Positions 34,185 to 45,909 of a DNA stretch of 64,000 nt are shown here, in pieces; the first letter of the stretch is position 1; each line of letters starts with the position of its first letter. Below the pieces are notes generated by a model, which did not search any database, was not told where the DNA came from, and saw nothing but the letters and a program-made list of their open reading frames with translations. A program made the translations under genes and the position numbers. Source of the stretch: Lineus longissimus (taxonomy: Eukaryota; Nemertea; Pilidiophora; Heteronemertea; Lineidae); assembly GCF_910592395.1 (NCBI RefSeq), contig NC_088313.1:4220501-4284500 (forward strand), read 5' to 3'.

Positions 34185-35160
34185 ATGTTTTCGACGGCAG
34201 AGCTACCAGTGGCTGGCAGCCAAATCCGGGCTATCTCGCAAATGACCTGGTTCTGTGTTCCACCCATCATTTGTTCTGTTGGAAGTGGCCTCAATATTTT
34301 GACAATAATTGTGCTGGTTGCCCGACGATTTGGGAAGGCTTCAACACGAATCCTACTAATCAGCCTTGCACTAACGGACACTGCTGTTCTCCTCGGAGTG
34401 GTACTTTCAGCATGGTTCGAATGGATCCCGGCAATACCTTCAGTATTCTCTATGCCAGCAGTGTGTCCCATTAATAAATTTACAGCATACTTCTTTCCTT
34501 ACCATGCTAAATGGAATGTCATGCTTGTAACGATCGAGAGGTGGATATCCGTTATATACCCATATACCCATAATATGCACAAATAAGAACACGTCTATAG
34601 TCATTGGAACAGTATTCCTCTTTCTGTTTGCCTTTGACACACATCTTCTTGTCTTCTGGAAACAAAATGAAGCAAGAGACGATTGCGTAATCGCTATAGA
34701 GGCTTATGATGACTTTTTTCACTTCATATTTCAGGTTCTTGAACTATTTGTTAGCAATGGCATTCCTCTCTATGTGATAGTAGCTTGTAATGTCTCGATT
34801 ATGATAGCAGTAATTCGGGGGTATAAACAACGGAGGCAACTTCAAAATCCAGGGCCTATTGCGTCAGATCAGTCGGCTCGAATGAGCAGCATGACCTACA
34901 TGTTGACAACTGTCAGTGTGACCTTTATCGTATTAACTCTCCCTCTTTTAATATTTTTCGTCGTTTCTACCTACACAAATCTGTTGCCGAGGAACGATAT
35001 AAATAGGCTCATTTACTATGCACTCTGGTATTTATCCTACAGCAATCATGGTATCAATTTCCTCCTTTACTGCTTAAGTGGTAACAAGTTCAGACGGGAG
35101 GTTTGTTTAAGGTTTCGCTGCAGGAATCTCGGAGTAGCGCGCCCTATCAATCTGAAGTAA
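34185..35160 (+). pseudogene. clade II GPCR with inherited 5-bp deletion (R11)
   Basis: 976 bp. It reads open to ISVIYPYTHN after TM3, then the same net 5-bp loss as R3 gives a stop at 34584. Downstream, the shifted frame is open through TM4-TM7 to GVARPINLK, without the TGA of R7/R8 and without the TAG of R3. TM7 uses SNHGINFLLYCLSGNKFRRE. Its only frame-breaking lesion is the inherited one. Confidence 0.85.
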
Positions 35161-35507
35161 GATTATTCTTCTACTTTCTGATTCTTGAGATGCACGCTAG
35201 ACAGTCAGCCGGTTTTGGTATTTGCAAAGTCGACTGTCCAGGAGAGTTCCACCACGACAGAGCCCCAGCTTTGTGGTCAGAGTGGTACCCTTTGGCCAGT
35301 ATTCCTCTCTGTTCTTCATACGGGAGCGGGTCTGAAGGCACGAGTTGGAAATTTGGTCTCCAATTCCACATTTGCATCGAATAGACATCATAAGCTGTTT
35401 TCTGCGTCGGCAGTGTCCAGTATGTGCATGGACAGTGGATCGTCACCTGTACTGCTTCTTGTCTAGCTTGATAATGTTGTCTGTCTGGGAGTTGTACAAA
35501 TGTAACA

Positions 35508-36269
35508 CATTACCAGCAATGGCAGGCCTAGCACACTCTGATTTGAATAGAGGGAGACTCCATCATTCCTATTGTTTGAGATTGGACAGGTGTGAATAAA
35601 TCTGGCAATTAGCCTCCTGTGCATTGGTGCATGCAAACACTAAAATGTTTGGTTTTTGCTAACTTAGGGTCAAATAAATCAGCCAAAAGTTTTGAAAGCT
35701 TCACAAATGATTGTCACAAGGAAGTACTTTATGATAGTTTGCGAAATTTTGATTAATTCTAGGTGGAAAGTAATATTTTTCGCATATTTGTTGGGAAAAA
35801 AAAAGAAAATCCTCCAATTTTCAACCCCCCTATGGACACAATGAATTTTTCTCCAATAAAGCTGAAATCTTGGGAATATAATCCTAGGAGTTATATCAAC
35901 CACGTCTGAAGTCGGGAGTTTGTATCAAATGTATAGTTTCGGAGCTAGCGCAGCTAGAAAAGCCCCCAAAACCCAATTTCTCAGGAATTTACACTACGGG
36001 CTACGAGTGAAGCATTACAGATTTACCAAAATGTTCAACCTATAGATGGATCCATCGAATTTCCATCCAAATCACTCCAAATTTTGCCAGTAAATACCTA
36101 GACATATATAGAATTGTGTCAGAAGTCGGGAGTTGGGACTATTTTAACACACCGCCCAATAAGCCAACTTTATTGATATTTCCTATGCATTTTCTATTAG
36201 GCTTGCCAGGACCAATTAAGCAGGTGCACTAATTGGCTTGATTGGCTAGGCCCGCAATAGCTGGTAATG
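35508..36269. mobile_element. 762-bp TIR-bounded insertion
   Basis: Starts CATTACCAGCAATGGC and ends with the imperfect complement GCAATAGCTGGTAATG; about 25 of the outer bases can pair, including GGCCTAGC. The R12 unit has ATGTAACAATTGTTTTTTTC at the equivalent site (40068), showing the insertion point. Only CA is visible as a possible target duplication. Inside are two GAAGTCGGGAG repeats 210 bp apart and no transposase. Superfamily not recognised. Confidence 0.65.
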
Positions 36270-38019
36270 CATTGTTTTTTTCTCTATAATTTTGTTACCT
36301 TAAGATATGCTCATAGAATTATAGAATTAATTATTTCAATCTTCTTTCCTTTATTATCGATAATGACATCGATTTCCTCATGTATATGTACACATTGTAC
36401 TACTGTTAGTTCGCGGTTATTATCAAAATGTTTTACATCATAAAAGACCAATGACAATGACAAGGGCATTATTCACCCTCAGTTTGGGCTCATCCAAAAA
36501 AATAGTTCTTCAATCTCGAGTGATTACCATGGATACAGATGGGCCTACTCTATCCCTATTGGTACTTGTTCAAATGTAAATGTCCGATGTTTTTTGTGAA
36601 GGGGTAGCTCTGACGATTATTTGAGGAAAATACCAATTTCTTCTGCGCACTTTCGCGGTGAGAAGGCCTCGCATGCTATTTATAGCTCAACATAATGTTG
36701 ACATCGACTGGTTCCTGTGAGATTGCACATTTTCTCAAGGTAAAATTTCGAGGGCAAAAAACTCAAACAAAAGCCGCAACGACAGCCTATTTTTATATAA
36801 AAGATTGAAATAGTCGTCAGTTGGCTTTCTCATGATTGTATGTCTAGACGACGTTGATAATTGGCCAGATGTATTTTACAAGTGACAAGCTATTCAGAAA
36901 TGTATAGGTTTGTGTGACAGAAAGGTACTGCCAAGTCTACAGCCCTTGTAACAGGGGTATGCATGAAATGACGTCGCGTCATTTTTGGAGGCAGGTAGGC
37001 CTGGCCTCCTCACCGGCTAGTGAGCCCATACGCCAACAAACGAGTCCAAGCTGTGGGGCGAGGTTTGGCCTCTGCTAATTCCTTATCGTTTAACTTCAAG
37101 CCACAACACCCCCGGGGTTTCGGATCAAATTTATGAGTAGAATTCTTCTGGTTATCACAGGGCGGTTCTTTCAGGTAAAAATGAATATTTTTGAACGAAT
37201 GTATGACCAGACACACTTTACATCACACCGGGAACACTTTATTGCCAATTTTTTGACCGTTTGCATGACCTGTCTGGTATCAAATATGGCGCCACCTATT
37301 GGTTCCATATCACAGTGAATCCGTCGAAGGTCGCTGGGTCTTTCGCCCGAACAATATGTGGCATACTGTCCATCTGCCGAGCGGGGCTGACAAAAGTTTC
37401 CTGTAGTTTAATTTCAGGTCACACTTGAGCAATGAAAGCCTACATCCGTGCTGCAACAAAATATATATTTTCAAAATTGGTCCAAAGTCGGCCCGGCCCG
37501 ATGTGTGCAAAAACCGACTGTTCATATATTGGTGGAATAATAATTTTTTCATAAGGCAACCGCTATGTGATAACCAGGGTAACATTATTTTAAAATTATA
37601 TCAGAAAACATTTCTCGGAGCTGTGTGGTATTAAAGGCGGCACTACCGATTATGGCGCATCGAATAAAATCAATTGAAGGCGCTGTAAACGTCTCCCCTC
37701 GGTCTCTGCAGTTGAAAAGAAAATGTATAGGTTGTAGCTCTTTTGGCCAAATATTTTATCTCGGAAGGAATCCAGAATGCGTGGAGGCGAGAATCTTCAC
37801 CGTGACGTCGCTGTGAAAACCTCACTTCCATGACTGTAGACCCGTTTAATACGCGTGACCAAACCGATCTAGATCGATCCGGATCGGTCTCCTGTCTAAA
37901 CAACGGGCGCCAATGTGATCTGGTAGTCTAATGGACGTACTTTATCAGGCAATGTTCTCGAAAGTTGTTATCTTCCAATAAAGGAAGACGCTCCGAGATG
38001 TAACTGAATTGGGTCATGA

Positions 38020-38445
38020 GGCCTTTCTATAGAGGACAGTTGGAACCGGCTTCGAGCCAGCTCGAGGCGGGTCAGGATAATTTTTACCGTGTAGAACGAA
38101 ATCAGAACCGTCTCCAAGTGACCTGACCCGAGGCGCGTTAGCACTGCAGTCTCGAGTCACTTGAGGCGGGTTGGAGCCACTTCAAGACGCTTAATCTCTC
38201 GTGTAGAACCGATCTGGCCTCGAGTCACTTTGCGCACGGTATTAAAATTGAGTAGTGCGCTATATAGCAGTTCATGAAAACAGGCGCCACCATGCGACGG
38301 GTTAGTGGTTTAAGTGGCCTGAACTGACCTGGGGCCGGCGATTTGATCCGTCTCCGTGTAGACAGTGCAAAGCCAGTTACAGGTGATCCGGCTTCAAGCG
38401 GCTCGAGGTGAGGAGGGCTAAAACCGTCCTCGTGTAAAAGCAAAA
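38020..38445. mobile_element. 426-bp MITE-like insertion with ATGA flanks
   Basis: The R3 and R11 units read GGGTCATGATGTCTAGGG; here ATGA is duplicated at 38016-38019 and 38446-38449. The ends are weakly inverted (GAGGACAGTT against AACCGTCCTC), and the interior is rich in CTCGAG, GAGTCACTT and GCGGGT motifs that fold back on each other. No coding capacity. TSD of 3 or 4 bp; family unknown. Confidence 0.7.
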
Positions 38446-38742
38446 ATGATGTCTAGGGAAACGCTTATTGGATTCCCCATAAATACCGGTTGTGGAGGGT
38501 TAATGGTTCAAGCTCTTACGCTATGTCAGTTATTTGCGAATGGGACACATAATAAGGAATAATTGTTTTCACAGAACCGCAAAATCTACTACCACTATCA
38601 CCATTATAATTATATGATTGTCAACCGCCTTGGAAACTAACAACGGCTAACTTCATATTTAGTAATGTTGGCAAGCTCTTGCTGTTTATGACGGATATAA
38701 TATTTCATCGCCCATCGGTATCGCAGTTTCCAAAGTTTTCGA

Positions 38743-39722
38743 ATGTTTTCGACGGCAGAGTTACCAGTGGCTAGCAGCCAAATCCGGGCGATCTCGCAAA
38801 TGATCTGGTTCTGTGTACCACCCATCATTCGTTCTGTTGGAAGTGGCCTCAATATTTTGACAATAATTGTGCTGGTTGCCCGACGATTTGGGAAGGCTTC
38901 AACACGAATCCTACTAATCAGCCTTGCACTAACGGACACTGCTGTTCTCCTCGGAGTGCTACTGCCAGCATGGTTCGAATGGATCCCGGCAATACCTTCC
39001 ATTTTCTCTATGCCAGCAGTGTGTCCCATTAATAAATTTACAGCATACTTCTTTCCTTACCATGCTAAATGGAATGTCATGCTTGTCACGATCAAGAGGT
39101 GGATATCCGTTATATACCCATTTAAAGCAAAGATAATATGCACAAATAAGAACACGTCTATAGTTATTGGAACAGTATTTCTGTTTCTGTTTGCCTTTAA
39201 CACACATCTTCTTGTCTTCTGGAAACAAAATGAAGCAAGAGACGATTGCGTAATCGCTACAGAGGCTTATGATGACTTTTTCACTTCATATTTCAGGTTC
39301 TTGAACTATTTGTTAGCAATGGCATTCCTCTCCATGTGATAGTAGCTTGTAATGTCTCGGTTATGATAGCAGTAATTCGGGGGTGTAACCAACGGAGGCA
39401 ACTTCAAAATCCAGGGCCTATTGCGTCAGATCAGTCGGCTCGAATGAGCAGCATGACCTACATGTTGACAACTGTCAGTGTGACCTTTATCGTATTAACT
39501 CTACCTCTTTTAATATTTTTCGTCATTTCTACCTACACAAATCTGTTGCCGAGGAATGATTTGAATTGGCTCATTTACGCTGCACTCTCGTTTTTATCCT
39601 ACAGCAATCATGGTATCAATTTCCTCCCTTGCTGCTTAAGTGGTAGCAAGTTCAGACGGGAGGTTTGTTTAAGGTTTCGCTGCAGGAATCTCGGAGTAGC
39701 GCGCCCTATCAACCTGAAGTAA
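38743..39722 (+). pseudogene. clade II GPCR, multiply decayed (R12)
   Basis: 980 bp. One T is missing from the GATGACTTTTTTCAC run (five T at about 39275), shifting the frame in loop 2 before TM5. The TM3 motif is KRW (IKRW) instead of ERW. In TM7 the L-L-Y of NFLLY has become L-P-C (TTCCTCCCTTGC), removing the Y7.53 position. These changes together show loss of function rather than a sequencing slip. It lacks the 5-bp lesion of R3 and R11, so it branched before that event. Confidence 0.85.
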
Positions 39723-41869
39723 GATTATTCTTCTACTTTCTGATTCTTGAGGTGCACGCTAGACAGTCAGCCGGTTTTGGTATTTGCAAAGTCGACTGTC
39801 CAGGAGAGTTCCACCACGACAGAGCCCCAGCTTTGTGGTCAGAGTGGTACCCTTTGGCCAGTATTCCTCTCTGTTCTTCACACAGGAGCGGGTCTGAAGG
39901 CACGAGTTGGAAATCTGGTCTCCAATTCCACATTTACATCGAGCAGACATCATAAGCTGTTTTCTGCGTCGGCAGTGTCCAGTATGTGCATGGACAGTGG
40001 ATCGTCACCTGTACTGCTTCTTGTCTGGCTTGATAATGTTGTCTGTCTGGAGTTGTACAAATGTAACAATTGTTTTTTTCTCTATAATTTTGTCACCTTA
40101 AGATATGCTCATAGAATTAATTATTTCAATCTTTTTTCCTTTATATTCGATAATGGCATCGATTTCCTCATGTATATGTACACATTGTACTACTGTTAGT
40201 TCGCGGTTATTATCAAAATGTTTTACATCATAAATGGACCAATGGCAATGACAAGGGCATTATTCACCCTCAGTTTGAGCTCATCCAAAAAACTAGTTCT
40301 TCAATCTCGAGTGATTACCATGGATACAGATGGGCCTACTCTATCCCTATTGGTACTTGTTCAAATGTAAATGTCCGACATATGTTGTTTGTGAAGGGGT
40401 AGCTCTGACGATTATTTGAGGAAAATACCAATTTCTTCTGTGCACTAATACGCGGTGAGAAGGCCTCGCATGCTATTTATAGCTCAACATGATGTTGACA
40501 TCGACTGGTTCCTGTGAGATTGCACATTTTCTCAAGGTAAAATTTCGAGGGCAAAAAACTCAAACAAAAGCCGCAACGACAGCCTATTTTTATATAAAAG
40601 ATTAAAATAGTCGTCAGTTGGCTTTCTCAAGGTGATGAGTAGGTGTATCAAAAATTTTTTTTCACCATCCTTGTTAATCTTGAAGTTATAAGGCATAAAG
40701 GTGAAATTTTTCAAATTTGCTTTAACATACAGGGTGTCTCATGCATTGTGCTGCATCAGTCTATGCATGACTGTATGTCTAGAGGACGTTGATACTTGGA
40801 CAGATGTATTCTACAATTGACAAGCTATTCAGAAATGTATAGGTTTGTGTGACAGAAAGGTACTGCCAAGTCTACATCCCTGTAACAGGGGTATGCATGA
40901 AATGACGTCGCGTCATTTTTGGAGGCAGGTAGGCCTGGCCTCCTCACCGGCTAGTGAGACCATACGCCAACATACGAGTCCAAGCTGTGGGGCGAGGTTT
41001 GGCCTCTGCTAATTCCTTATCGTTTAACTTCAACCACAACACCCCCGGGGTTTCGGATCAAATTTAGGAGTAGAATTCTTCTGGTTATCACAGGGAGGTT
41101 CTTTCAGGTGAAAATAGATATTTTTCAACAAATCTATGACCAGACACACTTTGCATCACACCGGGAACACTTTCTTGCCAATTTTTGACCGTTTGCATGA
41201 CCTGTCTGGTATCAAAGATGGCGCCACCTATTGGTTCCCTATCACATTGAATCCGTCGAAAGTCACTGTGTCCTTCGCCCACAAAATATGTGGCAAACAT
41301 TCTGATGAACTTTGAGCCTCAGATATTCACCGGCGTGGATTTGGGGATCCAATTAACCTGCTGAGCCGTGAAACGTGGTGGACGCGTGAAATTCAGACAA
41401 AATCGACCCAAAAAACATCAGACCCCCAAACCCTGAAATTATCATGGTGATGACCTGTCAAAAATTCTATGGATTTATGCTCTGGATAAGGTCTTTCTGT
41501 CCTGCAAATATTAGCTTCGAGTGAGATATTGGGAAAAAGTTATGGCAGTTGATGGCTTAAAATCTATTAGTGGTGTGTAGCCCTATGACACCTGTTGAAG
41601 AGGGTTAATAGTTCAAGCCTTTAAGCTATGTAAGTGATTTGCGAATGGGACACATAATTACGAATGATTATTTTCACAGAACTTCGAAATCTGATACCGG
41701 TATCATAATTATATCCATAATTATATATGACTGTCATTAAGTTTATCGCAAAAATCAGCTGCCTCAGGAACTTAAAGAAATTGTTCATATTCATGAGGCA
41801 AGCTCTTGCTGGTTATGAGGGTTATATTATTTCATCGCCCATTGGTGTCGTAGTTACCAACGTTTTGAA
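39723..41869. other. spacer R12-R13
   Basis: About 2.15 kb. Clade II 3' flank, a longer form of the nested insert (40541 to about 40745, ending ACAGGGTGTCTCATGC), then the alternative upstream module from about 41270 that R4 and R18 also use. The GT-AG segment is at 41630-41679. No gene seen. Confidence 0.55.
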
Positions 41870-42850
41870 ATGTTTTCGACGATAGAGTTACCAGTGGCCA
41901 GTAGCAAAATCCAGGCGGTCTCGCAGGCGCTCTGGTACATTGTGCCTCCCTTCCTGTGTTCTGTTGGAAGCAGCCTCAATATTTTGACAATAACTGTGTT
42001 GCTTGCCCGCCGAGTAGGGAAGGCTTCAACGCGGATTCTACTAATTAGCCTTGCACTTGTGGATACTGCTGTTCTCCTTGGAGTGTTCTTGCCAGGATGG
42101 TTCGAAGTGAGTCTGGGAATGAGTCCACTTACCTAAGTCCAAGCAATATGTCCCATTCACAAATTTACAGCATACTTCTTTCTTCACTGTGCGAGTTGGA
42201 GTGTCATGCTAATAACGGTCGAGAGGTTGATCTCCGTCATTTACCCATTTAAAGCGAAAATAATTAACACAGCTAAGAACACGTCTTTAGTCATTGGAAC
42301 AGTATTCCTGTTTCTGTTCGCCTTGAACACACATCTTCTTGTCTTCTGGAAACTGAAAAAAAAAGGAGAGAAATGCGTAATAGCCACAGAGGCCTATGAT
42401 GACTTTTTTAATTTCATATGGCATGTTATTGACCTACTTGTTAACAATGGCATTCCCTTCCTTGTGATAGTAGCTTGTAATGTTTCGATTTTGATTGCAG
42501 TAATTCGTGGGTACAATCAACGAAGGGAACTTCAAAACTCAGGCCATCGTGCGTCAGATCAGTCAGCTCGTATGACCAGTATGACCTACATGTTGACAAC
42601 TGTCAGTGTGACCTTCATCGTATTAACTCTACCCATTTCAGTATTTTATATTGTTTCTTACAACACAAATCTGTTGCCAGCGAATGATTTAACTTGGCTC
42701 ATTCACGATATTCTCACGTTTTTGTCCTACAGTAATAATGGTATCAATTTCCTCCTTTACTGCTTAAGTGGTAGCCAGTTCAGACGGGATGTTTGTTTAA
42801 TGTTTCGTTGCAGGAATCTCCGACTGGCGCGCCCTATAAATTCGAAGTAA
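41870..42850 (+). pseudogene. clade I GPCR with one nonsense codon (R13)
   Basis: 981 bp, full length. TAA at 42134-42136 in loop 1 replaces the TTA of its relatives, cutting the protein at 88 residues. Everything after it is open to RLARPINSK. This copy keeps nine A at 42356-42364 (FWKLKKKGEKC), the in-frame state that R6 and R9 have lost. A 1-base loss just before the ATG (GTTTTGAAATG) puts the upstream frame out of phase. ERL follows TM3. Confidence 0.85.
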
Positions 42851-44181
42851 GATATTTCGTTTACACAATTTGTTTTGCCAGAAATGCTTGTCTCATCTAC
42901 GGTATTATGTATTTTACGTTGATTTGATCTCCTACGGCGTTTATAGCATGTACGATTTGAGTGGTAGTCGATCGAACGGGGGGAGGTGGGGTTGTGATAT
43001 CTTGTACTAAATTTTATGACTTGTTTTCCTTTGCAAACTTGGCACATTAAGCACAACGATACGGGGCAAGTCCGGATTCCTGATATTGTGAGGCATATAT
43101 CAAACCAAAAATACATCCTTAATGAAGGACCAATGGCATGATCAAGGGTCTTATAACTAAGCTTCCCACTGCCAAGTTATCTTCTATGCACTCTTTACAA
43201 TAGAAGTTTCCGTCATCTTATTATACACAAAAGTGGAATCGAAGAAATGACTGGGTGTAATATTGCTCGGGTGCACTCTGTCGGTTTGCCGGAAAGGTTT
43301 CCTGCGCCAGAGGTTGTGCGTGCTAAAAATTAACGAAAGTCGCGGGTTTCTTCATAAGAGTTGAAACAAAACTGAAAACACGTTAAACACTACAAGAAAA
43401 AAAGTTAACTAATGAACCAGGCGTTGAACACATTCAGTTAGGGACTATGTCTCAATTTCTTCTAGCCAGCAGTTGACATGGCGTTTGGAGAGATTTCCCT
43501 TGCTGACAGCGTCGGACGCTCTTCGCCAATTGCAGCTGACTCAAGGGAAAGGAAGAATTATTGTCTTCAGCCGGGCGCAGCAGACACAGAAGATCTTCTG
43601 GAAATAAGCGATTGTTATGGCTGAAATAAAACCGGTTTGAAAAGAATTAGTTCTTTCCGGCAGCAGCAGCAAACACGCAACCGTTTTTCTACCGATGTAG
43701 ATGTAGAAATTGTCCCCCTGGAAGAAGTGTCCGGTCCGAATTTGTGTTCTGACGGATTATAGTCTAGCGCTCAACCCTCAATTTCTCATTGAGTAAGGCG
43801 TGTACATTGTAATAAGAGCCTTTTTTTCCCCGAATTTTCTATCCTTGGGCATTTCAAACTTCTACACCGGCAACAGAAATCACCCTGACAAAAGACTGTT
43901 CGCCATATCTGCTACAAGGTACATAACTAGGGTACTTAATTAAAACATATACATCCTTTGAAGACGACCAGTTGATCAACTAAGTCCTTAGTGAATTAAT
44001 TTCTAGTTCATCAACTTAGACAGTGATGAAGTCTGCTGAAAAGGAGGAGTATGCTTTTATAAAAGTTCAGGCGACGCTCTAGCTGTCTACAGGTAGATTG
44101 GTAATCCGGTAATGATAAATGATATTTGCCAATCTGCAAGCATGCCCTTCTGCAGGCCGTTGGTTGAAGCGCTTAGTCTTA

Positions 44182-44977
44182 AGGCCGATACACACGCAGC
44201 AAACTTTTACAGGCGATCTCTAGCAACCTGGTTGAAAGACCCTGAATTTGATACTGGCAACCTGAGGTTGCTGCGTGTGAATAGGTCAAGCAAACTATAG
44301 CAACCTCCATCTGGCAACCTGTAGCAACCTGTAGCAAACAGCAATCTGGAACCGACGTGTTGGTTCTTGGCAACCAGGTCGAACAGAGTATCAGTTACAT
44401 TTTTAGCATCTGACCAATCAGATGCCAGAATGCTTTGTATGCCATCACATGACTTGACTGTAAAAATGGCTGAAGGTGAAATAGCTGGAGAGGAAATGAA
44501 CAAAGCAAAGGGCAAAGGGGTGGCATCTTGGACTACTGAATGTGAAGACATTTTAGTGGCAAATTTAGAAAATTATGCTTGTCTGTACAATGTCAAGGAT
44601 TCTTCCTATAAAGATAGGATCAAAGGCAAAGGAAGAGTTAGCACAGCTAACTGGCAAAACAGCCTCCTACCAACCCAGTCCTTCCTCCACAACCTCTTCT
44701 TCTTCTGTCTGGCCTGTCGTCGTCTTGTATTCACTAAAATAATGACTAGTGCTGCAGCAGCAGCACTCTCTGCTTCCATCTCCACCATTTTACTTAGCAT
44801 TTCCCCCCAAAATTAGCTTTTCCCTCCAAAAATTATTGGCAACCTTCTTCAACCTTCTTCAACCTTTTACCTGAGAGGTTGCTGAAGTTTGCCACGTCTG
44901 AACGTCACAGGTAGGTTGCCACAGATTGCTGATTGCGAGAGATCGCCTGTAAAAGTTTGCTGCGTGTGTATCGGCCT
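44182..44977 (+). mobile_element. 796-bp PIF/Harbinger-type non-autonomous element
   Basis: TIRs of about 40 bp begin AGGCCGATACACACGCAGC; both outer arms are complementary to the end of the TCTCT next to GGCGATC. The target duplication is TTA (44179-44181 and 44978-44980); the R8-type flank reads GTCTTACAGAGTCC uninterrupted (22740 and 58857). A 3-bp TWA duplication with TIRs is the rule for PIF/Harbinger. Subterminal AGCAACCTG repeats lie at both ends. No DDE transposase is present, but part of the family's second protein is. Confidence 0.85.
44466..44816 (+). pseudogene. MADF/Myb-like DNA-binding protein fragment in the Harbinger element
   Basis: From ATG 44466 (also open from 44367) the product starts MAEGEIAGEEMN and has WTTECEDILVANLENYACLY followed by NVKDSSYKDRIKG. 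The spacing of W, L-x-x-L-E-x-Y-x-C-L-Y and Y-K-D-R matches the first half of a MADF or Myb/trihelix DNA-binding domain. Harbinger elements typically encode such a protein beside the transposase. After about residue 60 the match is lost and the sequence becomes low complexity (alanine run), so the gene is truncated. The identification is from motif memory, not a search. Confidence 0.6.
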
Positions 44978-45336
44978 TTACAGAGTCCTGTTCCAAGTGT
45001 ACATCTACCTAGTTGATGAATTCTTTTCACGTTGGCGCCCATCCTAAAGCTGACTTTCATATTATGGTTAAAGCAATTAGAATCGTCAGTATTAGGATGA
45101 TAACAACGATGATGGAACAGCGACATCTACATGCAATTTAAATATTTATAAGACGTTGACCTCTAATGGTGATTTTGATGCAAGGTTTAACCATTTCTGG
45201 TAGTTTGCGAGATGACCTCGGAAACAGGGATGACATTTTCTAAGAAATTATACCTCGATCAGACACCTCAGAGCTAAGCCGACTCCAGGGTGAGAAAAGT
45301 TAACGTAAGTTAGTGAGCCTTCAACCTCATCTTGTC

Positions 45337-45345
45337 TATATATAG
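45337..45345 (+). promoter_or_regulatory. TATA-like box upstream of R14
   Basis: TATATATAG 573 bp before the R14 ATG, kept downstream of the transposon insertion. Confidence 0.4.
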
Positions 45346-45909
45346 TTGATGAAAAAACATTCATTTACAAACGGGGATTTTGTGTAATTAGCCAGACCTT
45401 CCCTCATGACACGACAACTCTGATAGAGATTGACAGCCAGCTTTCTGGTTTGATGGGGACTTTCCTACAGGAAACAATGTGTCAGCCGAGTATATTCTGT
45501 ACGAGACCTACTTTTAATCACGCAATGTTTTCGGAAGTTGTTATCTTCGAATAAAGGAAGTCGCTCCGAGATGTAACTGAATTTGGAATATGACGTCGAG
45601 GGAACGTTCATTGCATTCGCCTATGACACCTGCTGTAGAGGGTTAATAGTTCAAGCCTTTAAGCTATGTAAGTGATTTGCGAATGGGACACATAATTACG
45701 AATGATTGTTTTCACAGAATTTCGAAATCTGATACCGTTGTCACAAGTTTATCGATAATCATATATATGACTGTCATCAGGTTTATCGCAAAAATCAGCT
45801 GCCTCAGGAACTTAACGAAATTTTTCATATTCATGAGGCAAGCTCTTGCTGGTTATGAGGGTTGTATTATTTCATCGCACATCGGTGTCGCAGTTTCCAA
45901 CATTTTCGA

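Larger units (their letters stand above)
29577..35507. repeat. segmental duplication of about 2740-8659 carrying R10-R11
   Basis: R10 minus R2 is 26,837 bp and R11 minus R3 is 26,848 bp. The whole two-gene block, including the local 3'-end duplication, GATC palindrome and the R3/R11 5-bp lesion, is shared. Similarity resumes beyond the 762-bp insertion at 35508. Confidence 0.85.
35161..38742. other. spacer R11-R12 with two insertions
   Basis: About 3.6 kb. Clade II 3' flank to 35507, a 762-bp TIR element, 3' flank again (36270-38019, including the roughly 95-bp AAGGTAAAATTTCGAGG insert and the GATC palindrome at 37864), a 426-bp element, then the R12 leader with GTCAGT at 38525. No cellular gene is supported. 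Confidence 0.6.
42851..45909. other. spacer R13-R14 with Harbinger-type insertion
   Basis: About 3.06 kb: standard clade I 3' flank to 44181, the 796-bp insertion, then the TATA module (box at 45337) and leader (GT-AG segment 45668-45717). The insertion splits the recurring antisense 81-codon frame. No cellular gene seen. Confidence 0.6.
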
